A DNA stretch of 64,000 bases from Citrobacter freundii (GCA_003243445.1 QFQQ01000030.1:1-64000), one strand, 5' to 3'; shown: positions 8,579 to 18,299, counted from the first letter of the stretch. Notes: generated by a model not told the origin, from the sequence alone. Program-made: numbers and translations.

Positions 8579-9058
8579 TCAGTTACGCTGAACCAACACC
8601 GTCGCATACGCCACCAATCCTTCTTCCCTGCCCACAAATCCCATTTGTTCTGTGGTGGTTGCCTTAATGGAAACATCTTTTATGGTAAGACCTGTGATGT
8701 TTGCGATGGCTTCCTGCATTTGCGCCACGTAAGGTTTGATCTTTGGCTTCTCCAGGCAAAGGGAGCTGTCTATATTGATGATCCTGTAACCTTCGCTGTG
8801 AATGAGCTCCACTGTTTTTTTCAGCAGGATCTTACTATCGATGCCCTTATAAGTTGCATCAGTGTCCGGGAAATGAACGCCGATATCGCCCAGCGCGAGC
8901 GCACCAAGCAATGCATCACAGATCGCGTGCAATAGAACATCCGCGTCACTGTGTCCAACTGCTCCTTTTGTATGCGGGATCTTTACCCCGCCGATCCAAA
9001 GATCACGGCCTTCGGCTAACTGATGAAAATCTATTCCTGATCCGATTCTGAATGACAT
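8579..9058 (-). CDS. ispF: 2-C-methyl-D-erythritol 2,4-cyclodiphosphate synthase
   Basis: Catalyses cyclisation of CDP-ME 2-phosphate in the MEP isoprenoid pathway, with CMP release, as a cytoplasmic trimer. Zinc ligands Asp10 and His12 (SGIDFH) and His44 (DVLLHAICDALLGA) are seen, as are GVHFPDTD and the C-terminal TTTEQMGFVGREEG. The 159-aa length is standard. It appears to be monocistronic: its own promoter box is at 9075-9082, and its stop codon lies 1 nt from a perfect 35-bp inverted-repeat arm that separates it from dut. Confidence 0.96.
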   Translation of the reverse strand: MSFRIGSGIDFHQLAEGRDLWIGGVKIPHTKGAVGHSDADVLLHAICDALLGALALGDIGVHFPDTDATYKGIDSKILLKKTVELIHSEGYRIINIDSSLCLEKPKIKPYVAQMQEAIANITGLTIKDVSIKATTTEQMGFVGREEGLVAYATVLVQRN

Positions 9059-9074
9059 AATTGTTCGTTATGCC

Positions 9075-9082
9075 CAAATATA
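9075..9082 (-). promoter_or_regulatory. ispF -7 box TATATTTG
   Basis: Perfect match 16 nt upstream of the ATG. Confidence 0.7.
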
Positions 9083-9083
9083 C

Positions 9084-9298
9084 TACACGAATTTTTGATG
9101 CTTTGAGGAGAGATTGGTTGATAGATATTGTGCAGTTTATTTATGGGGATTACACGAATTTCGCGAATGGGCGTGTCACTTGTATAAAACAGTTTTATAA
9201 CTTGTTTATCCTACTTAGATCTGTAAGATACGAGCCTATTGTTCGTTTACGAGAACAGCAATTCGCGAAATTCGCGTATTAAAATCCGTGTATCGAAA
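9084..9298. repeat. Inverted repeat of CGCGAATT words, porV/ispF spacer (family C)
   Basis: Best-paired arms are 9151-9170 and 9259-9278 (18 of 20 bp). Flanking ACACGAATTTT (about 9084) and AAAATCCGTGTA (about 9280-9292) extend the pairing. It begins 1 nt after the ispF promoter box and fills most of the 321-bp gap, which also holds the porV terminator. Confidence 0.85.
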
Positions 9299-9317
9299 TC
9301 CGCGCAGAAAAATTGCA

Positions 9318-9347
9318 AAATACAAAGCCCCGTCTCACGACGGGGCC
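9318..9347 (-). terminator. porV terminator
   Basis: Stem GCCCCGTC/GACGGGGC followed on the minus strand by TTTGTATTTT, about 35 nt past the porV stop. Confidence 0.88.
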
Positions 9348-9379
9348 TTCAAATTATTTTGAACATTCAACAGCAGGTC

Positions 9380-10516
9380 TTATTCTCCACCCGCTCCGCC
9401 GTCAAGATCAAACAACACAGAGAAACGCATGGTGTTTGACAATGGGTTTTGTGTAACACCACTTCCTGAAGGAGCCAGATACGAGAAGTTCAGACCGAAG
9501 ATATTGTACTTAAGACCGAGGCCCGCAGTGAAATAACGGCGATTACCACGGGATTTATCTTCATAATAATAGCCGGCACGCAGCGCAAACTGATTATTGT
9601 ACCAGTACTCCGCGCCAAGTGAAACGTTTGCCTGACCAGGGAAGTCGCTGAAAGATTTACCCCAGCCAGCTACCGGACCTTGTGAGCGGTAATCATCTAT
9701 CTGTTGCTGTGTTGGAGGATTTCCTTCGAGACTTGGAACGAGCAATTTGTTCAGATCAAGACCGATCATGATCTTGTTCTGCTCATCGAATGCTTTATTC
9801 CATGTTACACCAAGACCGAGATTGGCAGGAATAAAGTCTTTCTGATCAGCATTGCTGGTATAAGAGATCTTCGAACCGAGGTTGGATAACGCTGCACCAA
9901 AAGTGAATCCGTCTCCGGCTTCCGTTTTGTTATCATAATAAAGACCGATATCACCGGCAACGGCACTACCTGCTTTATAGCTGGTGGAACCTGTTGTAGG
10001 AACACCATTTGTCAGATCGGAATTGATATAACGCAAAGCGATACCAAGACCGAGTTTATCAGAAAGTTTGCGGGAATAACCTACGTCAAGGCTGAACTCT
10101 CTTGGTTTGCCATTACCCCATGAGTTACCTGCTCCATCGGTGAACTGTATATTACCAAGTGAGAAATAACGAAGGCCTACATTGAGCGCCTGATCGTCTG
10201 CGAATTTATAATAACCGGAAAGCGAAGCGAGGTAAACATCATTTACCAACTGTTTCAACCAGGGAGTGTAGGTAGCGGCAACACCGCCTTGTGATTCGTT
10301 GAAAGCAACTTTACCCATATTCCAGAAACCGGAAGATGCGTCCGGAGAAGTAGCAATACCCAGGTCTCCCATACCGCCTGCACGTGCATCAGGTGAGATC
10401 CGCAGAAAAGGAACCGCTGTAGTCACCACATTAATCCGTTCTTGCGCCTTTGCTGCAGAAAACGTTCCGCCAAAAAGTAACAATGAAGCAATCAGTTTTG
10501 AAGCAGTTGGTCTCAT
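9380..10516 (-). CDS. porV: Type IX secretion outer-membrane protein PorV (LptO)
   Basis: A 378-aa outer-membrane beta-barrel of the PorV family. It is the shuttle that carries cargo from the type IX translocon to the PorU sortase and belongs to the attachment complex. A signal peptide ends near residue 24 (SAAKAQ). The N-terminal VPFLRISPDARAGGMGDLGIATSPDASS is the family hallmark (cited in pieces: FLRISPDARAGGMGD, then GIATSPDA), followed by repeated amphipathic strands such as LNVGLRYFSLGNIQF and FALRAGYYYED, ending in a C-terminal aromatic strand. It sits 89 bp downstream of porU, the usual porU-porV pairing, and a terminator follows at 9318-9347. Confidence 0.94.
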   Translation of the reverse strand: MRPTASKLIASLLLFGGTFSAAKAQERINVVTTAVPFLRISPDARAGGMGDLGIATSPDASSGFWNMGKVAFNESQGGVAATYTPWLKQLVNDVYLASLSGYYKFADDQALNVGLRYFSLGNIQFTDGAGNSWGNGKPREFSLDVGYSRKLSDKLGLGIALRYINSDLTNGVPTTGSTSYKAGSAVAGDIGLYYDNKTEAGDGFTFGAALSNLGSKISYTSNADQKDFIPANLGLGVTWNKAFDEQNKIMIGLDLNKLLVPSLEGNPPTQQQIDDYRSQGPVAGWGKSFSDFPGQANVSLGAEYWYNNQFALRAGYYYEDKSRGNRRYFTAGLGLKYNIFGLNFSYLAPSGSGVTQNPLSNTMRFSVLFDLDGGAGGE

Positions 10517-10605
10517 TGATAGTTGTTTTGTATTAAATGTAAATAAAAGTATGCTGTTTTTGCTTTAGGGGCGACTAAAATATCGATTTTTTGATGTCAG
10601 CCACA

Positions 10606-13600
10606 CTAAAAGATGACCAGTTTCCCGATCTTTTCCTTCCTTGATTTACCGGGAACGATCACGGAGAGTTTGTAGAGGTAAACACCCCGTCCAATTTTCT
10701 GTCCATATTGATCCAACCCGTCCCAGGTCAGTTCACTTGAACGATTACCTGCTGTATTTATTGTCCGCTCTATCATTTTTATTATACGGCCTGTAACAGT
10801 AAAGATCTGCACTCGTACCAACAGATCCTGCCCCGGCTTATTATGCTCAAACCAGAACTGTGTACTCGTCGTAAAAGGGTTGGGATAATTTAATACATGA
10901 CTTATTTCAAGGTCTTCATCTTTTGCAACCACAAAGTCAAGCACTACCTCGTTTGAGTTATTTAACACATCCCATGCCTTTATTTTCAATGTATGCAGAC
11001 CAGGCTCTAAACCGGTCATCTGAAAACGCACCGTTCCCTTCTGATAACTGTCCTGATCGCCCTGGTAAAAATCATTCAACACAAAAAACCGGTTGTTATT
11101 GTTGTCGAGCGTAGCCACAATATCGTGCCCGATTCCTGTTCCGGCAGTATTTACACCAGAACTATCTGATAATTTCAGTAACAGAACAGGATTTTCATTG
11201 GTGAGACCGCCATTGACGAATCTTTCATCATTCAAATATGGTTTGATCGCCGGCCCTTCCCTGTCATTATTATTTGTACTTGCGCTTCCTCCAACAAGAA
11301 ATCCGGTGAAAAAACCCGTTCCATCTTTAGCTCCGTTTTCCGCATAAAGAGAAATTTTTCCATTTCCATATTGGTAATTGATATCCTTCGGCACGGTAAA
11401 GCTAAAAGTGAAACGGCCATTGGTCACCGTGGCTTTGCCGCTGAACAATTGATTTGTTTGCACAGTAAAACTAACCGGCTGGCTGCCCGGATCATTACCG
11501 AGTGTGGTGATCTGCCTCGGCTTGTCAAACACAGCCGGATACACAGTGCCATTGAAGTCTGTAAGGGTGTTCCCCTGCAGATCGGTCACTTCTCCATCGA
11601 TCGTGATCTTTTCCGTCGCCCGCATGGTATCCGTTTGCGATACAGGAATACCATTAATACGAAGCGGTCTTGCCTGGATCAATGGAAATGCGAGTGTCAT
11701 TGCCGGATCGCCAAGCAGTGTGAATTTCCTGTTATTGGTAATATCGGCCGAACTCTGATAGGTGAAATTCTTTGCATCTTTCACTGCATCACCAAGGCTG
11801 CGATATTTTCCATTCGCGTCCGGCTGTAATGCAAAACGGAGATAATTATCATTCATGATCCGATTGCTGAAAGCGAATACGACACGTGTGGTCGTCATCA
11901 ATGCAATGGCGCCGGTATTTGGTCTGAGCAGAATATTTTCTCCCAGGGAATTTATCCTGGGATTATCATAAGGCGCAAAATCGCAGGTAGCCGTGATGAA
12001 CAAGGGTAAACGATTAGCATTACTCCAGGTGTTCACCATATCCTGATCGAGGATGGTTTCATCGGTCAGCCTTGCAGGGCCACCATGCCCGTTGAAATTC
12101 CAGATCAGTACGCCATTAAAAACTTCATTGCTGATCGCCTGGTTCACCTGCGGATAAAGGCTTCCTCCCGAGCCGCTCTCCTGCCGGAATGCATCGAGAT
12201 AGATCTTTTGCTGATTGAATACAGGTGCAACAGACGACGCAGTAGCCGTTACAGTCTCCGCATCCTGCAAATGAAGATTCTGATCTTCGTCATCCGCAAT
12301 GAACAGCAGATTATTGCGCCATGGCCCAAAACTCTGGGCTGATGAATACGCTTCAACTTTATCGACAAAATTCTTTGCTTCCGTGTGATTTTTTGCCGGC
12401 ACACGGCCAATGCCGATATCAAGCGTGTTGATGACGATACCGGAATTGATGTCTTCATTATCTTCCAGAAAGCCAAAGAAATCATCTGATGCGTATGTAT
12501 TCAGAACATCAAGAGAAATATTGTTTTCATACGCGGGAACAAAGTTCGTATTATCTGCAAGCCTGTCACGATAATCAAACGAAGCGTCTCCCAGCAACAA
12601 TAAATACTTAGGCCGGTTAACAGGATCTGTACCGTATCTATCAAAATACATTTTTACAAAATCCCTGATCGCGACAGGATCAGGAACGCCGCTGCTGAAT
12701 TCTGCATACACCTGCTCGGTTGTTGCCACGGTTACCCTGAATGAATTCACGCGGCGGTGATATTGCGCGAGACGCTGCGCCTGATCCAGGAATAACGGGT
12801 GCGTGACAATGATATAGTCCGCAGCAGAACTGGCATGGAGATCCTGGTTGGCCACACGCCCGAGAGCAACCGGTGTGAGCAGCCCTGTATTGGTGAATGC
12901 AACATATTCATGAAGACGACTGCAATCATTTACAAAACGGAGATTGGATCCATCCGGTGATGTATTCAATTTTTGTGGCGAAAGCGGATCGGTGATATCC
13001 CAAACCTGCGTGGTCGCGGACGCGCCTGCAAGAACATACTCGCCATTATAATTTCCGAGGGACAGCCAGTCGCGGAACAACAATTGATCCATCCCGTTCA
13101 TCGATAACTGCTGCCTTCCGGAAACCTCAAACCAATTAAGCCAGCCCTGTGCATTTACGCCACCGGGCGCGAACGAATAGGTAACAGTATTGGATGATGA
13201 CGCCGTGGAAGCATTTGCCAGGGTAACTTCCCTCGCAAAAGCATCATACTGCCCGGTACCCACAGGAGCGATCACTGTTTGTCCGACCGTATTCCCGTTC
13301 AATGCCACCGTAAGGTTGCTGCCACCGCCGGCCGCGCGGGCAACAAAATTCGTCCTGACCTGGATAGCTGATCCGGAAATAAGATTCGGCAGGTCCACCG
13401 CGAAATTTCGACTCAAAGCCCGGCCGGGCAATTGCGAGAATTCTTCCCCATACCACTCCTTCCCACTGTTTAGGAAATTCACCGTGTCCAGTTCATGGAA
13501 AAAGCGGGCGGAAAAGCTGTTGATCGTAACGGCCGGGCCACTCATTACGGGTATATCGGCAACCCTTTTGCCGGCGCCACCGATAGAAAGATAGTAGAAG

Positions 13601-14028
13601 GAGCGATCGGCGTAGAGGTTCTTCTGGTGAAGAAACCGCTGGTTGGCCGAGTCTTTGATCCATTGATCCGGGCCAGCGGCATAAAATAAGATATGGTCAT
13701 TCCCGTTTAAGAGACCGTCATTCCCGTCAACGACCTGGATGGCATTTTCGGTCAGATCATCGAGATAAGGTGACGAATTGGATTCGCCGGGCATTCCGCC
13801 GCCGTTGCCAAACAGCCGGATAGCGGAGGACGGCAGATTGGAGGTATTGATACCCAGTGCGGAAAGAAAAGGCAGATCGATCTTGTAGACGCCGGGGGCG
13901 GAAACGGAGATCTTATACCAGGCACCCGACGCAAGGACGGAGGATGGCCTGTAGGCACGCTGCGCGGAAGCGGGCAGCAGTCCGCCGAGCATGTATAGTA
14001 TAAGCATTAGTTTCCTGACCGGCAGCAT
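10606..14028 (-). CDS. porU: Type IX secretion system sortase PorU
   Basis: Gingipain-like (C25) surface peptidase of about 1,140 aa. It removes the C-terminal signal of type IX cargo and attaches the cargo to lipopolysaccharide. I start at MLPVRKLMLILYMLGG, 11 codons inside the longest frame, because it begins the signal peptide (ends PASAQ). An N-terminal Ig/prodomain region is followed by the C25 core: VTHPLFLDQAQRLAQYHR, LLLLGDASFDYRD, the catalytic His in NFNGHGGPARL near residue 645 and the catalytic Cys in ITATCDFAPYDN near 680. The protein itself ends in a type A sorting domain (LNYPNPFTT, GRGVYLYKL). It is divergent from gldJ across 167 bp. Confidence 0.94.
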   Translation of the reverse strand: MLPVRKLMLILYMLGGLLPASAQRAYRPSSVLASGAWYKISVSAPGVYKIDLPFLSALGINTSNLPSSAIRLFGNGGGMPGESNSSPYLDDLTENAIQVVDGNDGLLNGNDHILFYAAGPDQWIKDSANQRFLHQKNLYADRSFYYLSIGGAGKRVADIPVMSGPAVTINSFSARFFHELDTVNFLNSGKEWYGEEFSQLPGRALSRNFAVDLPNLISGSAIQVRTNFVARAAGGGSNLTVALNGNTVGQTVIAPVGTGQYDAFAREVTLANASTASSSNTVTYSFAPGGVNAQGWLNWFEVSGRQQLSMNGMDQLLFRDWLSLGNYNGEYVLAGASATTQVWDITDPLSPQKLNTSPDGSNLRFVNDCSRLHEYVAFTNTGLLTPVALGRVANQDLHASSAADYIIVTHPLFLDQAQRLAQYHRRVNSFRVTVATTEQVYAEFSSGVPDPVAIRDFVKMYFDRYGTDPVNRPKYLLLLGDASFDYRDRLADNTNFVPAYENNISLDVLNTYASDDFFGFLEDNEDINSGIVINTLDIGIGRVPAKNHTEAKNFVDKVEAYSSAQSFGPWRNNLLFIADDEDQNLHLQDAETVTATASSVAPVFNQQKIYLDAFRQESGSGGSLYPQVNQAISNEVFNGVLIWNFNGHGGPARLTDETILDQDMVNTWSNANRLPLFITATCDFAPYDNPRINSLGENILLRPNTGAIALMTTTRVVFAFSNRIMNDNYLRFALQPDANGKYRSLGDAVKDAKNFTYQSSADITNNRKFTLLGDPAMTLAFPLIQARPLRINGIPVSQTDTMRATEKITIDGEVTDLQGNTLTDFNGTVYPAVFDKPRQITTLGNDPGSQPVSFTVQTNQLFSGKATVTNGRFTFSFTVPKDINYQYGNGKISLYAENGAKDGTGFFTGFLVGGSASTNNNDREGPAIKPYLNDERFVNGGLTNENPVLLLKLSDSSGVNTAGTGIGHDIVATLDNNNNRFFVLNDFYQGDQDSYQKGTVRFQMTGLEPGLHTLKIKAWDVLNNSNEVVLDFVVAKDEDLEISHVLNYPNPFTTSTQFWFEHNKPGQDLLVRVQIFTVTGRIIKMIERTINTAGNRSSELTWDGLDQYGQKIGRGVYLYKLSVIVPGKSRKEKIGKLVIF

Positions 14029-14195
14029 AGCAATAACCCCTTGATTAGATGGGGGAATCAACGAAGTGAAAAAAGTAATAAAGCCAAAGGCATTTTACTC
14101 AAAGTATATATATTCGCAATCCCGGTGGTAAAATTTCTTCGACGGACAATAATTTTACCTCATACCGCGTTAAATTTATTCCAATTCATAGGTTT

Positions 14196-15752
14196 ATGCA
14201 AAAAACAATGAAAGTGAAAAACTTAGTAATCCTGTTATCCTGTGCTGTGCTCATGTCCTCGTGCGGCCTGTTCAAAAAGAAATCGCAAAAGTCGGACATG
14301 ACCGGCTGGAACTACAATGACAAAAAATCCGGTGGCTACCAGGTGGCCAAGGCAAAAGATCAGGCTACTGGTCCGGGCCTTGTGTTCGTACAGGGTGGTA
14401 CCTTTACCATGGGTCAGACGGATGAGGACGTTATGGGCGACTGGAACAATATTCCACGCCGTGTATCTGTCCCATCATTCTATATCGACCGTACCGAAGT
14501 GGCTAACGTACACTACCGTGAGTATCTGTACTGGCTGAACAAGGTGTTCGATCCATCTGATCCCGTTAACCAACCGATCGTTGAAGCCGCCCTCCCTGAC
14601 ACGCTTGTTTGGCGCAGTGAGCTGAGCTACAATGAACCAATGGTTGAATATTATTTCCGTCACCCGGGCTTTAACTATTATCCCGTGGTTGGTGTGACCT
14701 GGAGACAGGCGACTGACTTCTGCCTCTGGAGAAGTGACCGTGTGAACGAAGGTATCCTGATCGAGAAAGGCTATGTAAATCAGCAGAGCCTGATGGGTCA
14801 GCAGGGAAGCAATAACTTCACTACTAAATCATATTTGCTGGACCTGTATCAGACAGCTCCCGGCAGAACTGCTACTTCTAAAAAGAACAGCCTGAAAACA
14901 CCACAGGGTCAGCCTCGTACAAAGGTGACCATGGAAGATGGTTTCCTGCTGCCAGACTATCGTCTGCCTTTCGAAGCTGAATGGGAATATGCGGCTTATG
15001 GTCTGATCGACCAGAACCCACGCCCAACCAAAAAAGAAGGTAAACGTGGTGAGGAGTTGCAATCAAACAAACAGATCTACCCATGGTCAGTGAACGTGAA
15101 TGGTCTGCGTGATACACGTCACGGAAGCTGGCAGGGTCAGTTCATGGCGAACTTCAAACGCGGATCCGGTGATAACGCCGGTGTGGCAGGTGGTCTGAAT
15201 GACCGTGCATTCTACACTGGAGAAGTTACCTCATTCATGCCAAACGGTTTCGGTCTTTATAACATGGCCGGTAACGTGAGCGAGTGGGTTCAGGACGTAT
15301 ACAGACCAATGTCATCTATGGACTTTGATGATATGCCTGCTCCTTTCCGTGGTAACAAATACACCAAGATCTATAAAAATGCTGATGGCGAAGCTGAGAT
15401 CAGCGATACGACCGGCCGTGTAAGAATGGTTGACGTAACAGATGCTGAAAGCAAAAACCGCCGCAACTATCAGCGCGGTAACGTGATCAACTTTATGGAT
15501 GGTGACTCTATCTCACAAGCGAATTATGGCTACGGTATTACAACACTTGTAAGCGACAAGTCACGTGTATATAAAGGTGGTAGCTGGAATGACCGTGCTT
15601 ATTGGCTGAGCCCAGGCACACGCCGTTTCCTGGAAGAAGATCAGGCATTAAGCACACTTGGTTTCCGTTGCGCAATGGATCGTATGGGCAGCCCTGAAGG
15701 TAATGGCCGTAAAGTTGGTCAGCAATTCCCTACGAGAAGACAAAAAAGATAA
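14196..15752 (+). CDS. gldJ: Gliding motility / type IX secretion lipoprotein GldJ
   Basis: A 518-aa lipoprotein with a type II signal (LSCAVLMSSC, Cys near residue 23) and a formylglycine-generating-enzyme-like fold: FVQGGTFTMG, FYIDRTEVANVHYREYL, GNVSEWVQDVYRP, YKGGSWNDRAYWLSPG and LGFRCAM. In Flavobacterium GldJ has this fold and is needed for gliding and for stability of the type IX system. GldK/PorK is the main alternative. Assignment to GldJ rests on TGWNYNDKKSGGY after the lipobox and on the porV-porU/gldJ/murF gene order. An in-frame ATG four codons on (14208) is an equally good start. A strong terminator follows at 15776-15804. Confidence 0.87.
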   Translation: MQKTMKVKNLVILLSCAVLMSSCGLFKKKSQKSDMTGWNYNDKKSGGYQVAKAKDQATGPGLVFVQGGTFTMGQTDEDVMGDWNNIPRRVSVPSFYIDRTEVANVHYREYLYWLNKVFDPSDPVNQPIVEAALPDTLVWRSELSYNEPMVEYYFRHPGFNYYPVVGVTWRQATDFCLWRSDRVNEGILIEKGYVNQQSLMGQQGSNNFTTKSYLLDLYQTAPGRTATSKKNSLKTPQGQPRTKVTMEDGFLLPDYRLPFEAEWEYAAYGLIDQNPRPTKKEGKRGEELQSNKQIYPWSVNVNGLRDTRHGSWQGQFMANFKRGSGDNAGVAGGLNDRAFYTGEVTSFMPNGFGLYNMAGNVSEWVQDVYRPMSSMDFDDMPAPFRGNKYTKIYKNADGEAEISDTTGRVRMVDVTDAESKNRRNYQRGNVINFMDGDSISQANYGYGITTLVSDKSRVYKGGSWNDRAYWLSPGTRRFLEEDQALSTLGFRCAMDRMGSPEGNGRKVGQQFPTRRQKR

Positions 15753-15775
15753 TCCCTGAATATTTGCATAAGCTT

Positions 15776-15804
15776 GAAAACCCTCCGGAATCCGGAGGGT
15801 TTTT
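15776..15804 (+). terminator. gldJ terminator
   Basis: Stem AAAACCCTCCGGA/TCCGGAGGGTTTT with a one-base loop and a T-run, 24 nt past the gldJ stop. Confidence 0.92.
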
Positions 15805-15816
15805 GTATTAAAACCT

Positions 15817-15922
15817 TAAGTCAAAAATCAAAAGTAAAAAGTAAAAATATCAGGTCTGAAACTGCATACGCTTCATTGGAGGCGCGGGATATTTTTACTT
15901 TTTACTTTTGATTTTTGACTTA
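15817..15922. repeat. Perfect 35-bp inverted repeat, gldJ/murF spacer (family D)
   Basis: Arms 15817-15851 and 15888-15922 are exact reverse complements over 35 bp and read as heptamers (TCAAAAA, TCAAAAG, TAAAAAG, TAAAAAT). The right arm runs into the murF -7 box; the left arm begins just after the gldJ terminator. Confidence 0.95.
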
Positions 15923-15927
15923 CTTTG
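15920..15927 (+). promoter_or_regulatory. murF -7 box TTACTTTG
   Basis: One mismatch to TAnnTTTG; 4 nt from the ATG, first three bases inside the inverted-repeat arm. Confidence 0.6.
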
Positions 15928-15931
15928 CCTT

Positions 15932-17239
15932 ATGTCTATTGAGCAACTTTATAAGATCTACCAGCAGTACCCTTCAGTTCAAACTGATACACGAAAACTG
16001 AAAAAGGGTGATCTCTTTTTCGCATTAAAAGGTGATAATTTCAATGGAAATGCTTTTGCCGCCAAAGCACTCGAAGCAGGCGCAGCGTATGCGGTGATTG
16101 ATGAAAAAGAATTTGAGATCGGGGGGAAAACCCTACTGGTACCGGATGTACTTACCGCTTTGCAGCAGCTGGCGAAACATCACCGTGAACAATTCAATAG
16201 TCTCCCTGATGGAAGAACCGTCCCTTTTATTGCGATCACAGGCAGTAATGGAAAGACCACAACAAAAGAACTGATCCATGCAGTTCTTTCATCTACTTAT
16301 AAAACATACACTACTGAAGGAAATCTCAACAATCATATAGGCATTCCTCTTACCATTTTAAAAATAAAAATGGATGCAGAAATTGCGGTGATTGAAATGG
16401 GAGCCAATCATCAGAAAGAAATTGCGGGTTATTGCGAATATGCACAGCCCACTCATGGCCTGATCACAAATGCAGGCAAAGCACACCTGGAGGGTTTCGG
16501 TGGCGTTGAAGGGGTGAAAAAAGGAAAAGGTGAATTGTTTGATTATCTCCGCACCCTTGCGCACGGTTATGCACTGGTCAACTGGGATTATGATTACCTG
16601 CATGAAATGAGCAAGGGCATCAGCGGCATTATTAAATACGGAACAGGTAGTGATGCACATGTGATCGGTTCTATTCATCAGAGCGATCCATTTCTGCAGG
16701 TAGCGATAGAACAGGGTATTAATGAAAAACTGATCAAAACGCAATTGGTGGGCGATTACAATCTTCCCAATGTACTGGCAGCCGTTACCGCGGGAAAATT
16801 ATTCAAAGTGCCGGATGCGCTGATCAAAAAATCAATTGAAGAATATACTCCTTCCAACAGCCGCTCTCAATTAATAGAACGCGGATCAAATAAAATAATC
16901 CTTGATGCCTACAATGCAAACCCAAGTAGTATGCGGCTGGCTATTGAAAACTTTGCACGGCTGCATGCAACCGATAAAGTACTGATGCTTGGCGGTATGA
17001 TGGAACTTGGTGATGAAAGCATCCAGGAACACGTGTCCATCATCGATCTTATACAGCAATACCCATGGAAAGCTGTAGCACTTGTCGGCGGCGACTTTCT
17101 GAAGGTCCAGCATCCATTCCTTCGCTTTGAAAATGCAGATCAGGCAAGACAGTGGTGGCAGGAACAACATTTTGAAAACACATATTTTCTTGTGAAGGGA
17201 AGCAGAAGTATGCAGATGGAAAAGATACTGGCGTCGTGA
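15932..17239 (+). CDS. murF: UDP-N-acetylmuramoyl-tripeptide--D-alanyl-D-alanine ligase (stand-alone MurF)
   Basis: ATP-dependent Mur ligase that adds D-Ala-D-Ala to the UDP-MurNAc tripeptide, the last cytoplasmic peptidoglycan precursor step. The N-terminal uridine-binding part shows SVQTDTRKLKKGDLFFALKG. The ATP loop ITGSNGKTTTKEL lies near residues 107-119, with TEGNLNNHIGIPLT, VIEMGANHQKEIAGY and the C-terminal LDAYNANPSSM. At 436 aa it is full length. I start at MSIEQLYK (15932) because a TTACTTTG box lies only 4 nt upstream, which implies a leaderless or nearly leaderless mRNA. A second MurF domain occurs in the fusion at 55808-58276. Confidence 0.94.
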   Translation: MSIEQLYKIYQQYPSVQTDTRKLKKGDLFFALKGDNFNGNAFAAKALEAGAAYAVIDEKEFEIGGKTLLVPDVLTALQQLAKHHREQFNSLPDGRTVPFIAITGSNGKTTTKELIHAVLSSTYKTYTTEGNLNNHIGIPLTILKIKMDAEIAVIEMGANHQKEIAGYCEYAQPTHGLITNAGKAHLEGFGGVEGVKKGKGELFDYLRTLAHGYALVNWDYDYLHEMSKGISGIIKYGTGSDAHVIGSIHQSDPFLQVAIEQGINEKLIKTQLVGDYNLPNVLAAVTAGKLFKVPDALIKKSIEEYTPSNSRSQLIERGSNKIILDAYNANPSSMRLAIENFARLHATDKVLMLGGMMELGDESIQEHVSIIDLIQQYPWKAVALVGGDFLKVQHPFLRFENADQARQWWQEQHFENTYFLVKGSRSMQMEKILAS

Positions 17240-17240
17240 G

Positions 17241-17393
17241 AAAGGTTCCAGAAGTTCCAAAGGTTCCAGGAGTTCCAGAGGTTCTTCGAAAGGCGGTTTC
17301 CAATAAGAATGTTACACACCACCATCCGCGGTAGCAACCTCTGGAACCTCTGGAACTTATGGAACCTTTGGAACCTCTGAACCCCTGGAACCT
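17241..17393. repeat. Inverted repeat of 9-bp words, murF/tauE spacer (family B)
   Basis: Left arm 17241-17284 repeats GGTTCCAGA-like words; right arm 17335-17393 repeats GGAACCTCT, GGAACTTAT and GGAACCTTT in strict 9-bp steps with one 8-bp unit. It begins 2 nt after the murF stop codon. Confidence 0.92.
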
Positions 17394-17415
17394 TACAAAA
17401 CCGAACTAAACTCAT

Positions 17416-18219
17416 TTGATGGAAATAATCGGATACCTTGCTGCCATACTCATCGGCATTTCACTCGGCATGGTTGGCAGCGGCGGATCGATCCTTACCG
17501 TTCCTGTATTGGTATACCTGATGTCGGTAGATCCTTTACTGGCAACCACCAGTTCATTATTTATAGTGGGTTCAACAAGTTTGATTGGTGGACTACGTGC
17601 TTATGGAAAAAAACTGGTCAACTTTAAAGCCGTTACAGAATTTGGTATACCGTCCATCTTCTCGATTTTCATCACACGTCATTATATTCTTCCTGCATTA
17701 CCTGATCATTTATTTTCCATCGGTAATATTCATATCTATAAGCCCGCCTTCCTGATGGTGGTTTTTGCCATACTGATGCTTGCAGCTTCAGTATCGATGA
17801 TCTTCAACAGCAACCGGGATGCGATCGCCGCAAGCAATACAGCATACAAGTATCAGGCATTAACCCTGGTATTACTAGGGCTCGGTATCGGATTGATCAC
17901 TGGTTTACTTGGCGCAGGCGGAGGATTTCTGATCATTCCAAGCCTTGTTATTTTTTTACGGCTGCCAATGAAAACAGCAGTCGGCACCTCGCTGCTGATC
18001 ATCGCCATCAATTCGTTGTTTGGATTTTTATTCAGCTTAAAACAATTTGAATACGACTGGCGATTGCTTTTATCATTTACCGCACTTGCCATCGCCGGTC
18101 TTTTTATTGGCAGCAAACTCGCCGATAAGATACCGGGGCCTTCATTAAAAAAAGGATTCGGCTGGTTCATTCTTTTAATGGGCATATATATCATCCTGAA
18201 AGAGATATTTCATTTCTGA
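17416..18219 (+). CDS. TauE/SafE family permease
   Basis: Polytopic inner-membrane protein of 267 aa with about eight hydrophobic segments and the two internal repeats of the TauE/SafE family: GMVGSGGSILTVPVLVYL near residues 19-36 and GLLGAGGGFLIIPSLVIFL near 168-186. Members export sulfite, sulfoacetate or related organosulfur anions, but the substrate cannot be read from sequence. The upstream spacer is a 9-bp-word inverted repeat. A near-match box (CTCATTTG) lies immediately in front of the ATG, so transcription may be separate from murF. No sulfur-metabolism neighbours are present apart from bshA further upstream. Confidence 0.88.
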   Translation: MMEIIGYLAAILIGISLGMVGSGGSILTVPVLVYLMSVDPLLATTSSLFIVGSTSLIGGLRAYGKKLVNFKAVTEFGIPSIFSIFITRHYILPALPDHLFSIGNIHIYKPAFLMVVFAILMLAASVSMIFNSNRDAIAASNTAYKYQALTLVLLGLGIGLITGLLGAGGGFLIIPSLVIFLRLPMKTAVGTSLLIIAINSLFGFLFSLKQFEYDWRLLLSFTALAIAGLFIGSKLADKIPGPSLKKGFGWFILLMGIYIILKEIFHF

Positions 18220-18299
18220 TCCAACGATTTTTTTAGGACAATCATACAGTATACGCTCATCCATCCTGCACTCTTTCTCTCTTTTTGTCTTTTAAAGAT

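Noticed and set aside
17241..17393. Tandem short words that could suggest a CRISPR array
   Set aside because: The units are contiguous 9-bp words with no spacers of constant length, they appear as reverse complements in a second arm, and no cas genes are present.
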